Shown: positions 23,238-34,132 of the stretch, piece by piece | Layout: every line of letters starts with the position of its first letter | Position numbering within the stretch: position 1 is the stretch's first letter | Assembly (NCBI GenBank): GCA_033557465.1 | Contig: CM066039.1 | Coordinates: 396,013,440-396,077,439, forward strand | DNA from: Ichthyophis bannanicus | Taxonomy: Eukaryota; Chordata; Amphibia; Gymnophiona; Ichthyophiidae | Direction of reading: 5' to 3' | DNA length: 64,000 nucleotides | Notes under the pieces: generated by a model | The model's input: the letters and a program-made list of their open reading frames with translations, nothing else | The model's database searches: none | Told to the model about the DNA's origin: nothing | Translations under genes and position numbers: made by a program

Positions 23238-24172
23238 AACATAAGATATTGCTATAGTGGTTCAGACCAAAGCCAGTTTCCTGTTTCTAACAGTGGCTAA
23301 TGCAACTCACACGTACCTCCGATTCCCCAAAAGGTGCACAGTTTCCATGCTGCTTATCCTGGGGTAAGCAGTGAATTTCCCTGGTCCTCTTTAATAATGG
23401 TTTATGGACTTTTCTTCCAGGAACTTGTCCAAACTTCTCTTAAACCCAGCTACACTAACAGCTGTTATTAATTCTCCAGTAGCAAATTCCAGAGTTTGAT
23501 TCCATGTTCAGTGAAAATTTTTTCTCTAAGAAAGAAGAAGAGCCTTCAAGTCAGTCCTGACTCCCGGCGACCCAGAAGCTCCTGGGTTTTCTTGGCAGTG
23601 TCACCGGAAGTAGATTGCCAGGCCTTTCTTCTGAGGCAGTGGAGGGTTAAGTGACTTGCCCAAGGCCACAAGGAGTGCTAGTGGGAATTGAATCCTGGTT
23701 GCCTGGTTACCAAGCCAGTATTCTAACCACTAGGCTACTCTTCCACTCCACTTTTTTCTCTAATTAATCTTAAAAGTGTGACATTGTAGCTTCATTGCGT
23801 GTCGTCTAGCCTTTCTACTTTTTGATGGTGTAAACAACTGATCTACGTTTACCCGTTCAACTCCATTCATTAATTTATAGACCTCTATCATATCTCCCCT
23901 CAGCCGTCTCTTTTCCAGGTTGAAGAGCCCTAACCTTTGTAGCCTCTCTTCATAGGAGTATCCTTCCATCCCCTTTACCATTTTGGTGGCTCTTCTCTGT
24001 ACCTTTTCTAATTCTGCTATATCGTTTTCGCAGTGTGGCGATGAGAATTGCACACAATATTTGCGGTGCGGTCGCACCATGGAGCGATAGAGGCATTATA
24101 ATATCCTTTGTTTTATAATCCATTCCTGCCTAGCATTCTGTTTGTGTTATTGGCTGCTGCTGCACACTGGGC
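23238..24172 (-). mobile_element. CR1 LINE, 5'-truncated, carrying a SINE
   Basis: 3' UTR at 23238-23517, interrupted by a SINE (23530-23751), then C-terminal coding from 23764. On the minus strand 23760-24080 encodes [18 protein letters not shown] and [18 protein letters not shown]. Ends near 24172, where a different CR1 subfamily begins. Confidence 0.85.
23530..23751 (-). mobile_element. tRNA-derived SINE with RTE-type tail, 12-bp target duplication
   Basis: Flanked by TTTTTTCTCTAA at 23518-23529 and 23752-23763, a clean target-site duplication in CR1. On the minus strand: tRNA head (AGTAGCCTAGTGG; GGATTCAATTCCC), body (CTCCTTGTGGCCTTGG, CACTTAACCCTCC), then GGCAATCTACTTCC and GCCAAGAAAACCCAGG, ending GGGTCGCCGGGAGTC and a (TTC)n end. 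This tail matches that of the 5S SINE at 42965 and not the L2-type tails of the other copies. Confidence 0.85.
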
Positions 24173-25375
24173 AAAGAGAGCAAATAATAGATTTTCGTCT
24201 GTTTCACTCCACTCAGAATTTTATAGACCGCTATGGTATCTCCCCTCAGGAATCTCTTCTCCAGGATGAAGAGCCCTAGCTTCTTTAGTCTTTCCTCATA
24301 GGGGTACCTTTCCATCCCCTTTAGAATTTTGGCTGCCCTTTTCTGTCCTTTTTGTAATACCTTTATATCTTTTTTGAAATTGAGAGGTCAGAACTGTGCA
24401 CAGTTCTCAAGGTGTGGTCCCACCATGAAGCAACAGAGAGGCATTGTGATGTCATCCTTTGTTTTATTCTCTATTCCTTTCCTAATGGTTCCCAACATTC
24501 TTTTGGCCACTGCCGCACACTGAACAGATTTCAATGTACTGTTTAAGATCACACCCAGGTCCTTTTCTTGGGTGCCGACTCCCTAATGTGCACCCTAGCA
24601 TTGTGTATAGTTTGGGTGGTTGCACTTGCCCACATTACATTTCATCTGCCATTTGGATGCCCAGTCTCTGTCTCACAAGATCCTCCTGCAGTTTCTCACA
24701 ATCCACATATGATTTAACAAATAATTTGGTGTCATCTGCAGCTTTAGTCACCTCACTTGTTCCCAGTTCCAGATCATTTATAAATATGTTAAAAGCACCA
24801 GTCCTAGTACAGACCCCTGGGTAACTCCACTATTCACCTTCCTCCATTGAGAAGATCTCTCCACCTGTTTCCAATCTGCAAAAGGACATTGTCTCCTATG
24901 CCACAGAAACAGAAATCTGATGGCAGAAAAAGGCCACATGGCCTATCTAGTCTACCCTTCTAGCCATGATTTTCTAATTTCCTCAGGAGTCTCTGATGTG
25001 GGACTTTGTCAAATGTTTTCTAAACATCAGAGTGGAGGAGTGGCCTAGTGGTTGGGACAAGGTACTTCAGGCCGGAAGGTCGGGGGTTCAAATCCCACTA
25101 GAGGACAGCAACCTTGGGCCGGAAGGACTGGGGTTTCTAGTCCCACAGGTGCTCCTTGTGGTCTTGGGCAAGCCACCTAACCCTCCATAGCCCATGTTCC
25201 CTGTAAAATAGTTATCTCCAAGTTATAATGCCCTGTTCAATGTAATTTCAGTTTGTTCAATGTAAACCGCACTGATGCAGAATAGTGCGGTATATAAGAG
25301 AATGTAAATAAATAAATACATTGTATCCACTTGCTCACCTTTATTCACATGTTTATTCATGCCTTCAAAGGACTG
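24173..25375 (-). mobile_element. CR1 LINE (second subfamily) with two insertions
   Basis: Minus-strand CR1 from the C-terminus ([17 protein letters not shown] at 24130-24315) up through the RT region (24700-24840: the T...SEVTK-AADDTKLF and GVTQGSVLGLVLL-like codons) to about 25375. It is interrupted by a CR1 3' end (24902-24968) and by the SINE at 25029. Highly broken frame. Confidence 0.75.
25029..25315 (+). mobile_element. tRNA-derived SINE, full copy (tail type 1)
   Basis: Head: TGGCCTAGTGG (A box) at 25041-25051 and GGGTTCAAATCCC (B box) at 25083-25095. Body: GGGGTTTCTAGTCCCACAGG, CTCCTTGTGGTCTTGG. The tail after CCATGTTCCCTGTAA is L2-like, with GTAAACCGCACTGATGC and AGTGCGGTATATAAG pairing as a hairpin, then (TAAA)n. 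The B box and A box support RNA polymerase III transcription. Inserted in a CR1. Confidence 0.9.
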
Positions 25376-26060
25376 GATGACGGCTCTGACGGGCAGATGC
25401 CTCATCTAGCACTTAATGCACCTGTCGCAGGACAGGCGCATTAGGTGATAGAGTTTATGAGAACCTGCAGGTGTTCAGGATGAGCTACTGTTCACCTCTC
25501 CCAGTAACTCAGAGGAACACAGCTTGGTATTGTCAGCAGTGCACCAAGTCCAGAAAGCCCAGAAGGCCAACATTGCTCTTAGGAAAGCGAAGATTGCCTC
25601 TTTCTGCATCTCCTGAGGCTATCCAGAGGGGAGGAGCACATTTCTTTATTTCATTCAGTCGATTTGTAGCCCTCCCATGGCATCGATAAATCTGCTAAAC
25701 AGATAACAATGTGTACCCATGAATCTATTATAATCAGAGCACTGCTGCAAGAAAACTAAGCCTCTAAAATCATTTTCTAAAATAAAATGTCAGTATGATT
25801 GGATTTAGCTGACACCTTTTACATTCAGATATAGTGGTGAGCAGGTCATGGAAGACCATCAGTGGCCTGAAGCACTACCTGAATCCTGCAAGGAGACCTG
25901 AAGAATACTTGCAGCTTCACCAGAGCAAAGCAGCTGCACTGCATGTTCCCTAGCCACGAGCTGCGAGATGCACAGGGCAGATGCATCTGACAAAAGGAAA
26001 TACAATTAGCACTCAGAGTTCACATAAAGGAAATATGAGTGGGGCTGAAGATCCTAAACA
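25376..26060. other. Unclassified non-coding DNA
   Basis: No recognisable gene or transposon. Confidence 0.4.
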
Positions 26061-26483
26061 CTCACTGCTTCTGTTATTACTGCTACAACTGATCATTTAT
26101 ATAGTGCTACAAGTTGTACGTAGCACTGGACAGACACATGTAAGAGACGGTCCCTGCTCATCACAGCTTACAGTCTAGTCAAGACAGACGATATAAAGCT
26201 GAGGATAAGGATGCATCTAGGGGAAAGGTAAGGAAACACACAGGAGACTAAGCAGATCAGGATCCAAGAGCAGCCTCAAAGAGGTGAATTTTCAGCCTGG
26301 ATTTGAAAGAGGGTCAGAGAAGGCGCCTGACCTACAGACTCAGGTAGTTTGTTCCAGGCATAAGGAGCAGCAAGGTGAAAGGAGCAAAGTCTGGAGTTAG
26401 CACAGAAAGTGTAGGGAGAGATACAAGAGGAAAGGTAGTGAGGAGCAGCAGAGTGAATACACTTATAGGTCAGCAGGAAGAGT

Positions 26484-27099
26484 TTATTATTATTATTATT
26501 ATTTTAACAGTTGCTTATATACCGCAACCTTCCAAAGATCAGGTGCGGTTTACAATGAACAATTTAGGAAACAGTGAACAGAGCTGTTTTTACATGGAAC
26601 TTCAGTGAACTATGTACAATATACTGTTAATTACATTAAACATTTGGTTATAGTAAGAACATTATAAAACTATTTACAAATGTATGGTTCATATAGGTAA
26701 CTATATACAATGGAAATGAGTCCCGTAGGCAAATCTTAACTTGAGTTAGAGTGGGACAAGCAAGGTAGAAGAAACTGAATGGAGAAAGAGAATAAGAAGG
26801 AAGGTATTAGTGAGAGTGTAGGGTGAGTAATGTTATGGTTAGATTGAACCAAAGGATGAGCTATTCATTTTGGGCTTAGGTCAATGATGGGACAATGTGA
26901 AAAAATTGAGCTCTTGTAAGTATTGGGTCGATATAACTTATATCCATCTAACATCTGTTATCCATTTTCTGTCTGAGATAATTGGTTTATGTTTGGAATA
27001 GGATAAGGAAATGTATAGGTGTATATAACTATCTCGGTTGGTTTATGTTTGGAATTGGATAAGGAAATGTATAGGTGTATATAACTATCTCGGAATAGA
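26484..27099 (-). mobile_element. L2-like 3' segment within an L2, with ATT repeat
   Basis: Starts with an (ATT)n run at 26485-26504, then TTATATACCGCAACC and GGTGCGGTTTACAATG, the standard hairpin end in minus orientation. 52985-53215 is a related 3' end. A 56-bp tandem duplication occupies 26985-27092. Confidence 0.6.
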
Positions 27100-27445
27100 G
27101 GAAGGAATGACGCTAGAGCAAAACTATTGAGAGAGAAGATCAGTAAAGATTATTACAGGAAATTAAAACTGTTATTAAAAAGTGCTTTAACATCACGGAA
27201 TAAGATACAAGCCATCAATCAGCTGGCAATTCCTGTACTCTCATATAGCTTTGGGATTGTCGACTGGCCTCGTAAAGATCTTAAAAAACTGGATGTGCAA
27301 ACAAGAAAACTCCTCCATGCTCATGAAGTAATTTACAAGAATCAGTGTATGCCAAGACTGCACATTCCTAGAGCTGAAGGCGGGCTAGGACTTATAGAGA
27401 TTGACTACACCTACAGAACTACTATCGTAGGCCTCCAGTAGCAGA
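27100..27445 (+). pseudogene. Restriction-like-endonuclease LINE fragment (R2/R4/HERO type)
   Basis: Open for 104 codons at 27127-27441: SRNKIQAINQLAIPVLSYSF, then LKKLDVQTRKLLHAHEVIY, then MPRLHIPRAEGGLGLIEID. This is the region after the RT palm that includes the thumb in site-specific type LINEs. The same block is present, reversed, at 2600-2925. The catalytic RT, the CCHC knuckle and the endonuclease are all absent. Clade assignment is from motif memory only. Confidence 0.65.
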
Positions 27446-27617
27446 AGTTTGAATTGGATATGGAAACAGATAGGGAGCCAGTAAAGCAACTTGAGAAGTG
27501 GAGTTATGTGAGCATATCAAGGCTGATGGAAGATTAGTTGCGCAGTCGAGCTTCAGACATATTGAAGGGGAGAGAGATGATGCAGAGGTAGATCAGCAAG
27601 AAGGAGGTTGTGGTAGT

Positions 27618-28498
27618 CTAGAAGGAAGTGACTAAAGAGTGGATAAGTGTCTTACTACTGTGTGTAAAAAGGAAGGGGCAAATTTTGCCAATGTTATGGA
27701 GAAAGAAGTGACAGGTTTTAGCTATCTGTTGGATGTGTGGAGAGAAAGAGAGAGTGGAGTCAAAGATGACCCCAAGGTTGCGAGCTGAGGAAACAGGGAG
27801 GAGGGTAATGTTATCCACAGAAATAGAGAAGGGAGGAAGCAGGCAGGTGAGTTTAGGGGGAAAGATAAGGAACTCAGTTTTGGCCATGTTCAGTTTCAGA
27901 CGGCTACGAGACATCCAGGCAGCAATGTCTGATAAGCAGACAGAGATCCGGGCCTGGATTCCTGGAGAGATTTCAGGTACAGAGAGGTAGATCTGAGAGT
28001 CGTCAGCATAAAGATGATCCTGAAAACCATGGGAGGAAGTAAGTGCACCAAGGGACAGAGTGTAGAGAGAGAAAAGGAGAGGTCCCAAGACAGAGCCCTG
28101 AGATACACCAACTGAAAGCGGGATGGCGGTAGAGGAGGAACCACCAGAACATATACTAAAAGTGCAATGGGAGAAATAAGAAGAAAACCAGGACAGAACA
28201 GAGCCCCTAAATCCAAGCAAGGACAGGGTATCGAGGAGAAGCTGGTGATCAATAGTGTCAAAGGCAGCAGAAAGGTCAAGAAGGATGAGAATCGAGTAGA
28301 GGCTTTTGGATTTGGTAAGGAAGTAGTCGCTGGAGACTTTGACAAAGTCGTTTCTGAGGAATGTAGAGAATGAAAGGCAGTTTTCAGTGAGTCCAGAAGG
28401 TCTTGAGAGGAAAGAAAGTCAAGACAGTGGCAGTGAACCATTCGTTCAAGTAGTTTTGAAGCAAAGGGGAGAAGAGAAACTGGAAGGCCAGGTAACAT
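27618..28498 (-). pseudogene. L2 ORF2 reverse transcriptase remnant
   Basis: Minus-strand pieces in two frames. 27896-28498 carries the N-terminal RT part in one frame. 27618-28220 carries [43 protein letters not shown] (catalytic YADD) and [15 protein letters not shown], ending at [14 protein letters not shown] frameshift lies near 28200. In a live element this is the RT that copies L2 RNA. The catalytic pair is kept, but the first catalytic Asp region is in a broken part. Dead copy. Confidence 0.8.
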
Positions 28499-28620
28499 CT
28501 AGTGAAGGCTTTTTGAGGTGAGGTGTAACCAAAGCATGTTTTGAAGGCCACAGGAACAGTTACACTGGAAAGTGATAGGTTAAGGATATGACAGGTGGAA
28601 GAGTCATGGCAATAAGCCAT

Positions 28621-29860
28621 GGGTGTATGTGAGGTGCGTTAGCTGGCCATGGGGGAAATGACAAACACATAACAGCAACATGCCAAGTGTCAGCAAGGAA
28701 GCTGCCCATGATCCTCTGAGTAGCGCTATTGGCCGCTCAGTCCTGTGTCTAGAGAGGTTTTGGTCAGGAACCAGGACTGAGCATGGTGAAGCATCTGCCT
28801 TTCAGATCCTTCATCATGAACACCTCAAAGGTTCACCAGACTGGCCAGGTGGATCCTCAGATTAAGAACCATTAACCTAGAAGATGGAAAAGTAGCTGCA
28901 GTCAGTCTGGCCCCCAGAATATCGAGAATATGTATGAGATGGATTCAATGTAGAGATCCTGAAAGCCAAATTTTGTGGTCCTCAAGGACTAGGTTCAAAA
29001 CCCTAGCTCAAAGTTCTGTAGCCACAGTCCGTCAGCTCTGAGAGTTGAGGGTTTGGTTAGAGATTCAGAAAGTGTGTCCAGGAGCTCTGGTAGGTCTCTT
29101 TTCCATAGGCCAAATCACTTCCCCTTGTATCTGCCATCTTTTGTTTCATTTTTCAGGGAGGGGATGTGACTAACATCTGAACATAGATGGGGAGTTTAAA
29201 GATTTGTATAACTGTCAAGCGAATTATCTGAAAAGAACAGAAGGAAACCATTCCAATCCTAGCTCTGCCTTAACAGAGATTTTAAGCACACACATAGATT
29301 GGGCTTGACTGTGTAGTTTCGTAGCGGAGCCTGGAGGTTCCTGCGTTGCAAGGACCGGGGTAGCCCTGGAGAGGACCTGCGAGTGTAATGATGCTTCTTA
29401 TTTTGCAGTTTGTCTGATGTTTTGTCTTGGAAACGTTCTTCAGTTGTGTTTGCTATGTCATACTGTCTTTGAAGGCTTGAGTGGAGATACAAGGTACTTG
29501 GGTTGATCACATTTATTCCTTTTGTGGTTCAATGTTTCTGGTTGTTTCTCAGATCTGTGGTCATGCAATGAGCAGGATCCTTCCCACTGTTGCTTGATGC
29601 ACTGTGAAGACATAAGATGGAGAACTGATTGTGTAATCCAATCCTGGCAGAGTCAAAGCAGTGTACAGACCGAGAGGTGACATGCAAACGGATGATGCAG
29701 AACATTTACGAAATTCTGGAACGTGGCAAAACCAACCAACTTGTGTGCAGTAAGAGGCAAAAGGTCCTGCTGCCTGTGGCCAGTGCCACTGGGGAATTAA
29801 GGAGAGGAGAGTAGCGAATACCTAAGAGCCAAAATAAACACTCCTAAATTTTTAATATGA
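28621..29860. other. Unclassified non-coding DNA
   Basis: No gene seen. 28970-29010 (GGTCCTCAAGGACTAGGTTC) resembles the end of the hAT-like element at 43481-43612. Confidence 0.4.
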
Positions 29861-30135
29861 ATCACTGTCTATAGAACCACCACAAGCATAGCCATAAGGC
29901 TCCTCTCATGCAAAACTTGTATATATATTCTCATATTGTATATATGATCACTCCTATATTGTATATATGTTACTCCTACACTGTAATTACTAGTTATTTC
30001 TAATGATTCTCACCCGAAAATCAAATGTAAATTTTTGACTCATCACAGATGTAACCATAGTTATATTTGACGTGCAAGTTTATCCGCTTCTGATCACTGG
30101 AAGTAGTGGTATACAAATGATAAATAAATAAATAA
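29861..30135 (+). mobile_element. L2-type LINE 3' UTR and end
   Basis: AT-rich 3' UTR ending in TCTGATCACTGGAAGTAGTGG, TATACAAATG and (ATAA)n. The same end forms the tail of the SINE at 53889-54212. Confidence 0.6.
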
Positions 30136-31790
30136 GGGGGGCGTTACCAAGATGGCCGTGGCAACAGTCAGCTCTGCGTGAGTGAGCCGCTATGGGAAGG
30201 AAGCGTAAGGGGAAGTCCGGGCCGTTGCCCTCACAGCCTGCTGCCTCCTCTATGCCGAGTGCCGTTTCTGTATTGGGTCCTTTGGATCCTTTTCTTTTGC
30301 GCACTACGCGGACTTCAGAAGGAGCGGGAGGAACTACGCGACTTGCAGTTTCGCTGGAGTTGGAGTGCCCAGTGTCTGCGTCGCTATCATCTTTATCCCC
30401 TGTATTGAGTCCTGTGCCTAAGCTGGCTCGAAGCCAGCCCTTGCCAGAGGGCTTCCTGGAGTTGGTGTCTCCATCCTTTGAGGAGGGGGGCAAATCCTCA
30501 CGAGGGTCAGGTCGGGCTGCTTTAATCGGGTCAGAGTGTGAGCTGCTTGGAGACCTGTGCTCACGGAGATCTTCGGCGGCGCCAGGAGAGGGAGTTGCTC
30601 TCCAACGGTGGTGATCGACCCTTGGCGTGTATGGAGCCAGTGGTACCCCTCGCTGAATCTGAAGTGGTTTTTTCACTGCAGAGACCACAGAGGTTTACGC
30701 TGGAAGCCATTTGGTATGCAGTTGTCACCTTGGGTGAGGCTCTGTTACCGCAAGTATCTTCGTTGGCTAAAAGGGTGGACGCTTCTACAGTATCGGTGAG
30801 TGAATTGGAGAGGAAGGTTTCCACGCTTCAGGCAGAATGTGTTGATGTTCATAATAAGGTGGAGAGCCTTGAGGAACATTCGGAGGGACATAGAAAGAAC
30901 TTTCAGTCCTTACAGATGAAAATTGAACATTTGGATAACTTATCTCGGGCTAATAATTTGAGACATTAATTTTCCAAAAGTTCCATCGATTTCTCCTAGG
31001 GATATGTTTAAGAAATATTTGGAGGAGATATTAGGAGTGTCCCCTGAGTTGATGCCCCCTTTGGTAAAAGTTTATTATTTACCTGTAGCCAAACGTGTTT
31101 TGGCTCAAAGTGTTGTGGGAGTTAATCAAACTCAGGAGGATGTTCTGAATGTTTCTGACATATTAGAAAATTCTGGTTTTGAATCACAGATACCGTCAAC
31201 GTTGTTGATTACCTTCGCTTTGTTATCTGATAAAGAATGGTTACTGAAGCTGTTTTTTCAGAAGCGAAAAATTGTGGGCTTTCAGTACGTATTTATCCTG
31301 ATCTATCTAGAGAAACCCAGAAGCGGCGTAGAGAGTTTCTGCTGCTTCGGCCTGGGGTCTTGCAATTGGGAGGGCTTTTTTTTCTTAAGCATCCATGCAA
31401 GTGCCTGGTGAAATACCAGTCGTTTTCTTATATTTTTTTGAGCCCTCCCAATTGTTAGCTTTCATTAGCGCCAGGTGTTCTGAGACCACTGTAGACTCAT
31501 AGGTTCTTGGGTCCGAAATATGACTGTATGCATTTTCTTCATATGTTGTGTTTGCATTACTTAAGTTAACTCCCCCTTCTTTGTGGGCTGGAGAGACAAG
31601 GTTTTCTGCATTTATGTATGTTAAAAATTTCTTGTTTTATTTTTTATTGCCTGGGGATGTTTCTGAATTTCCTTGTCTATTGCTTCAAGATTGCTCTTGT
31701 GTGACCTTTCTTGACTTTTTTTTCAAAAAGTTCATAAATAAAAAATTAAAATTTCATAAATAAAAAAAAATAAATAAATAAAAGGGAGGA
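30136..31790 (+). mobile_element. L1 relative with ORF1 only (HAL1-like), 5' end to A-rich tail
   Basis: Begins with GGGGGGCGTTACCAAGATGG, an L1-like 5' end also seen at 59561. ORF1 (broken) follows, then about 300 bp of 3' UTR and an AT-rich terminus (TTCATAAATAAAAA). There is no endonuclease or RT sequence between ORF1 and the tail. ATAAATAAATAA sequences at both borders may be a target duplication in the previous L2 tail. Confidence 0.7.
30192..31458 (+). pseudogene. L1 ORF1 protein remnant
   Basis: Pieces in three frames. 30192-30614 is a Pro/Ser-rich N-terminus. 30615-30969 carries a coiled-coil-like heptad region (VSELERKVSTLQAE, NKVESLEEHSE) ending in LDNLSRANNLR, the conserved junction before the RRM. 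30975-31240 is INFPKV and DMFKKYLEEILG (RRM-like). 31237-31458 is VRIYPDLSRETQKRRREF and GGLFFLKHPCKCLVKY (C-terminal domain). In live L1 this protein trimerises and binds the element RNA. At least three frameshifts separate these parts, so it is inactive. Start taken at the first Met after the 5' UTR. Confidence 0.8.
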
Positions 31791-32230
31791 GCAGAATGAA
31801 AGGCTCTGCTGACGGCGTCTTCTGCACATTCTGAATATATCTTACTTTCTGCTCTATATTGGCTTTTGCAACTGTTACTATTTTTTTCACATTATGTGCC
31901 CCTCCCCTGTAAAGTTTGGAAAGACGTTGAGCCACTCCAGCTGTCCTCTGTATATACAGAAAGCAGGATGCTTCCTCTTCCTTCCTGCCTCTGCTAAGAG
32001 CCGTTCGCTGCTGATTCATTGCAGTCACAAGGGCTTGCGTTGCATTCCGTACGACTCCTCAGCCATCTGGCTTCCTGCTGGGTAACAATTTCATTACTTC
32101 TGGGGAGTTGCCTCCTATTGCAAGTCCTCACTGAGGAGCAGAATCAGTGCAACTGATGCAAATTCCCAGAAGGGGGCACTGTGTTAGTTTACTGCAGTAA
32201 AAACGGCAAAGAGGCTGATGACACCTTAAA
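31791..32230. other. Unclassified non-coding DNA
   Basis: No recognisable gene or repeat. Confidence 0.4.
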
Positions 32231-34132
32231 CTGATCAGTCTGAAGCATATGCACCCAATGAAGTGTCTTCTTCTGCCAAAGCTCATGCCTCAGACTGGTC
32301 AGTCTAAAACCTGCTGCCAGCCTCGGTATCCTCTTCAGCCAAAGCTCATATCTCAGTGGTCAGTCTACAACCTGCCGCAGGCCTCGAGATCCTCTTCTGC
32401 CAAAGCTTATGTCTCAGTGGTCAGTCTAAAACCTGCTGCCTGCCTTGATATCTGATTCTGCCAAAGCTCATGTCTCAGACTGGTCAGTCTAAAACCTGCC
32501 GCTGGCCTTGATATCCGATACTGCCAAAGCTCATGTCTCAGACTGGTCAGTCTAAAACCTGCCGCTGGCCTTGATATCCGATTCTACCAAAGCTCATGTC
32601 TCAGACTGGTCAGTCTAAAACCTGTCGCTGGCCTCAGTATCCTCTTCTGCCAAGGCTCATATCTCAGTGGTTAGTCTACAACCTGCCACAGGCCTCGGGA
32701 TCCTCTTCTGCCAAAGCTCATGTCTCAGTGATCAGTCTAAAACCTGCTGCCTGCCTTGATATCCGATTCTGCCAAAGCTCATGTCTCAGACTGGTCAGTC
32801 TAAAACCTGCTGCCTGCCTTGATATCCAATTCTGCCAAAGCTCATGTCTCAGTGGTCAGTCTAAAACCTGCTGCCTGCCTTAATATCCGATTCTGCCAAA
32901 GCTCATGTCTCAGACTGGTCAGTCTAAAACCTGCCGCTGGCCTCAGTATCCTCTTCTGCCAAGGCTCATATCTCAGTGGTCAGTCTACAACCTGCCGCAG
33001 GCCTCGGGATCCTCTTCTGCCAAAGCTCATGTCTCAGTGGTCAGTCTAAAACCTGCCGCCGGCCTTGATATCCGATACTGCCAAAGCTCATGTCTCAGAC
33101 TGATCAGTCTGAAACCTGCCGCCAGCCTTGATATCCGATTCTGCCAAAGCTCATGTCTCAGACTGGTCAGTCTAAAACCTGTCGCTGGCCTCAGTATCCT
33201 CTTCTGCCAAAGCTCATGTCTCAGACTGATCAGTCTGAAACCTGCCGCCAGCCTTGATATCCGATTCTGCCAAAGCTCATGTCTCAGACTGGTCAGTCTA
33301 AAACCTGTCACTGGCCTCAGTATCCTCTTCTGTCAAAGATTATGTTTCAGACTGGTCAGTCTAAAGTCTTCCGTCGGCCTCGGTACCCTCTTCTGCCAAA
33401 GCCCATGTCTCAGTGGTCAGTCTAAAGCCTGCTGCTGGCCTCAGTATCCTCTTTTGACAAAGCTCATGCCTCAGACTGGTCAGTCTAAAGCCTGCTGCTG
33501 GCCTTGGTATCCTCTTTTGCCAGAGGTCATGTCTCAGACTGGTCAGTCTAAAGCCTGCTGTCGGCCTCGGTACCCTCTTCTGCCAAAGCCCATGTCTCAG
33601 TGGTCAATCTAAAGCCTACTGCTGGCCTCAGTATCCTCTTCTGCCAAAACCCATGTCTCAGTAGTCAGTCTAAAGCCTGCCTCTGACCTTGGTATCCTCT
33701 TCTGCCAAAGCTCATGCCTCAGACTGGTCAGTCTGTCTGCCGCCGGCCTCGGTATCCTCTTCTGCCAAAGATTATGTTTCAGACTGGTCAGTCTAAAGTC
33801 TTCCGTCTGCCTCGGTACCCTCTTCTGCCAAAGCCCATGTCTCAGTGGTCAGTCTAAAGGCTGCTGCTGGCCTCAGTATCCTCTTTTGACAAAGCTCATG
33901 CCTCAGACTGGTCCGTCTAAAGCCTGCTGCTGGCCTTGGTATCCTCTTCTGCCAGAGGTCATGTCTCAGACTGGTCAGTCTAAAGCCTGCTGTCGGCCTC
34001 GGTACCCTCTTCTGCCAAAGCCCATGTCTCAGTGGTCATTCTAAAGCCTGCTGCTGGCCTCGGTATCCTCTTTTGCCAAATGTCATTTCTCAGACTGATC
34101 AGTCTAAAGCCTGTTGCCGCCCTCGGTATCCT
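32231..34132. repeat. 61/63-bp minisatellite, main block (about 30 units)
   Basis: Units begin CCAAAGCTCATGTCTCAG and contain CTGGTCAGTCTAAA, CTGCCGCTGGCCT and TATCCTCTTCTG. The 63-bp form has CTCAGACTGG and the 61-bp form has CTCAGTGG. Some units have CAGACTGATCAGTCTG, a perfect 16-bp palindrome. Because 63 is a multiple of three, long frames arise by chance (for example 32905-33612); they have no coding signature beyond the repeat. Confidence 0.95.

Larger units (their letters stand above)
26061..28620 (-). mobile_element. L2 LINE (second subfamily), with internal insert
   Basis: The 3' end is at 26080-26190 (ATTTATATAGTGCT, CCCTGCTCATCACAGC, TTACAGTCTAGTC). Coding resumes after the 26484-27445 insert and continues to about 28620. 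The insert splits a stretch that reads on smoothly on both sides (GTCAGCAGGAAGAG... / ...GATAGGGAGCCAGT). Confidence 0.8.

Noticed and set aside
25029..25110. Functional tRNA gene
   Set aside because: A and B boxes are present but the cloverleaf arms do not pair fully and the sequence continues into a SINE body.
33027..33311. Minus-strand repeat frame in the same array
   Set aside because: Same cause as above; shadow of the tandem repeat.
32905..33612. Long plus-strand frame of 21-residue repeats (235 codons)
   Set aside because: It is the 63-bp minisatellite read in frame; 63 is divisible by three and the unit lacks stops. Units of 61 bp break the frame and there is no start or exon context.
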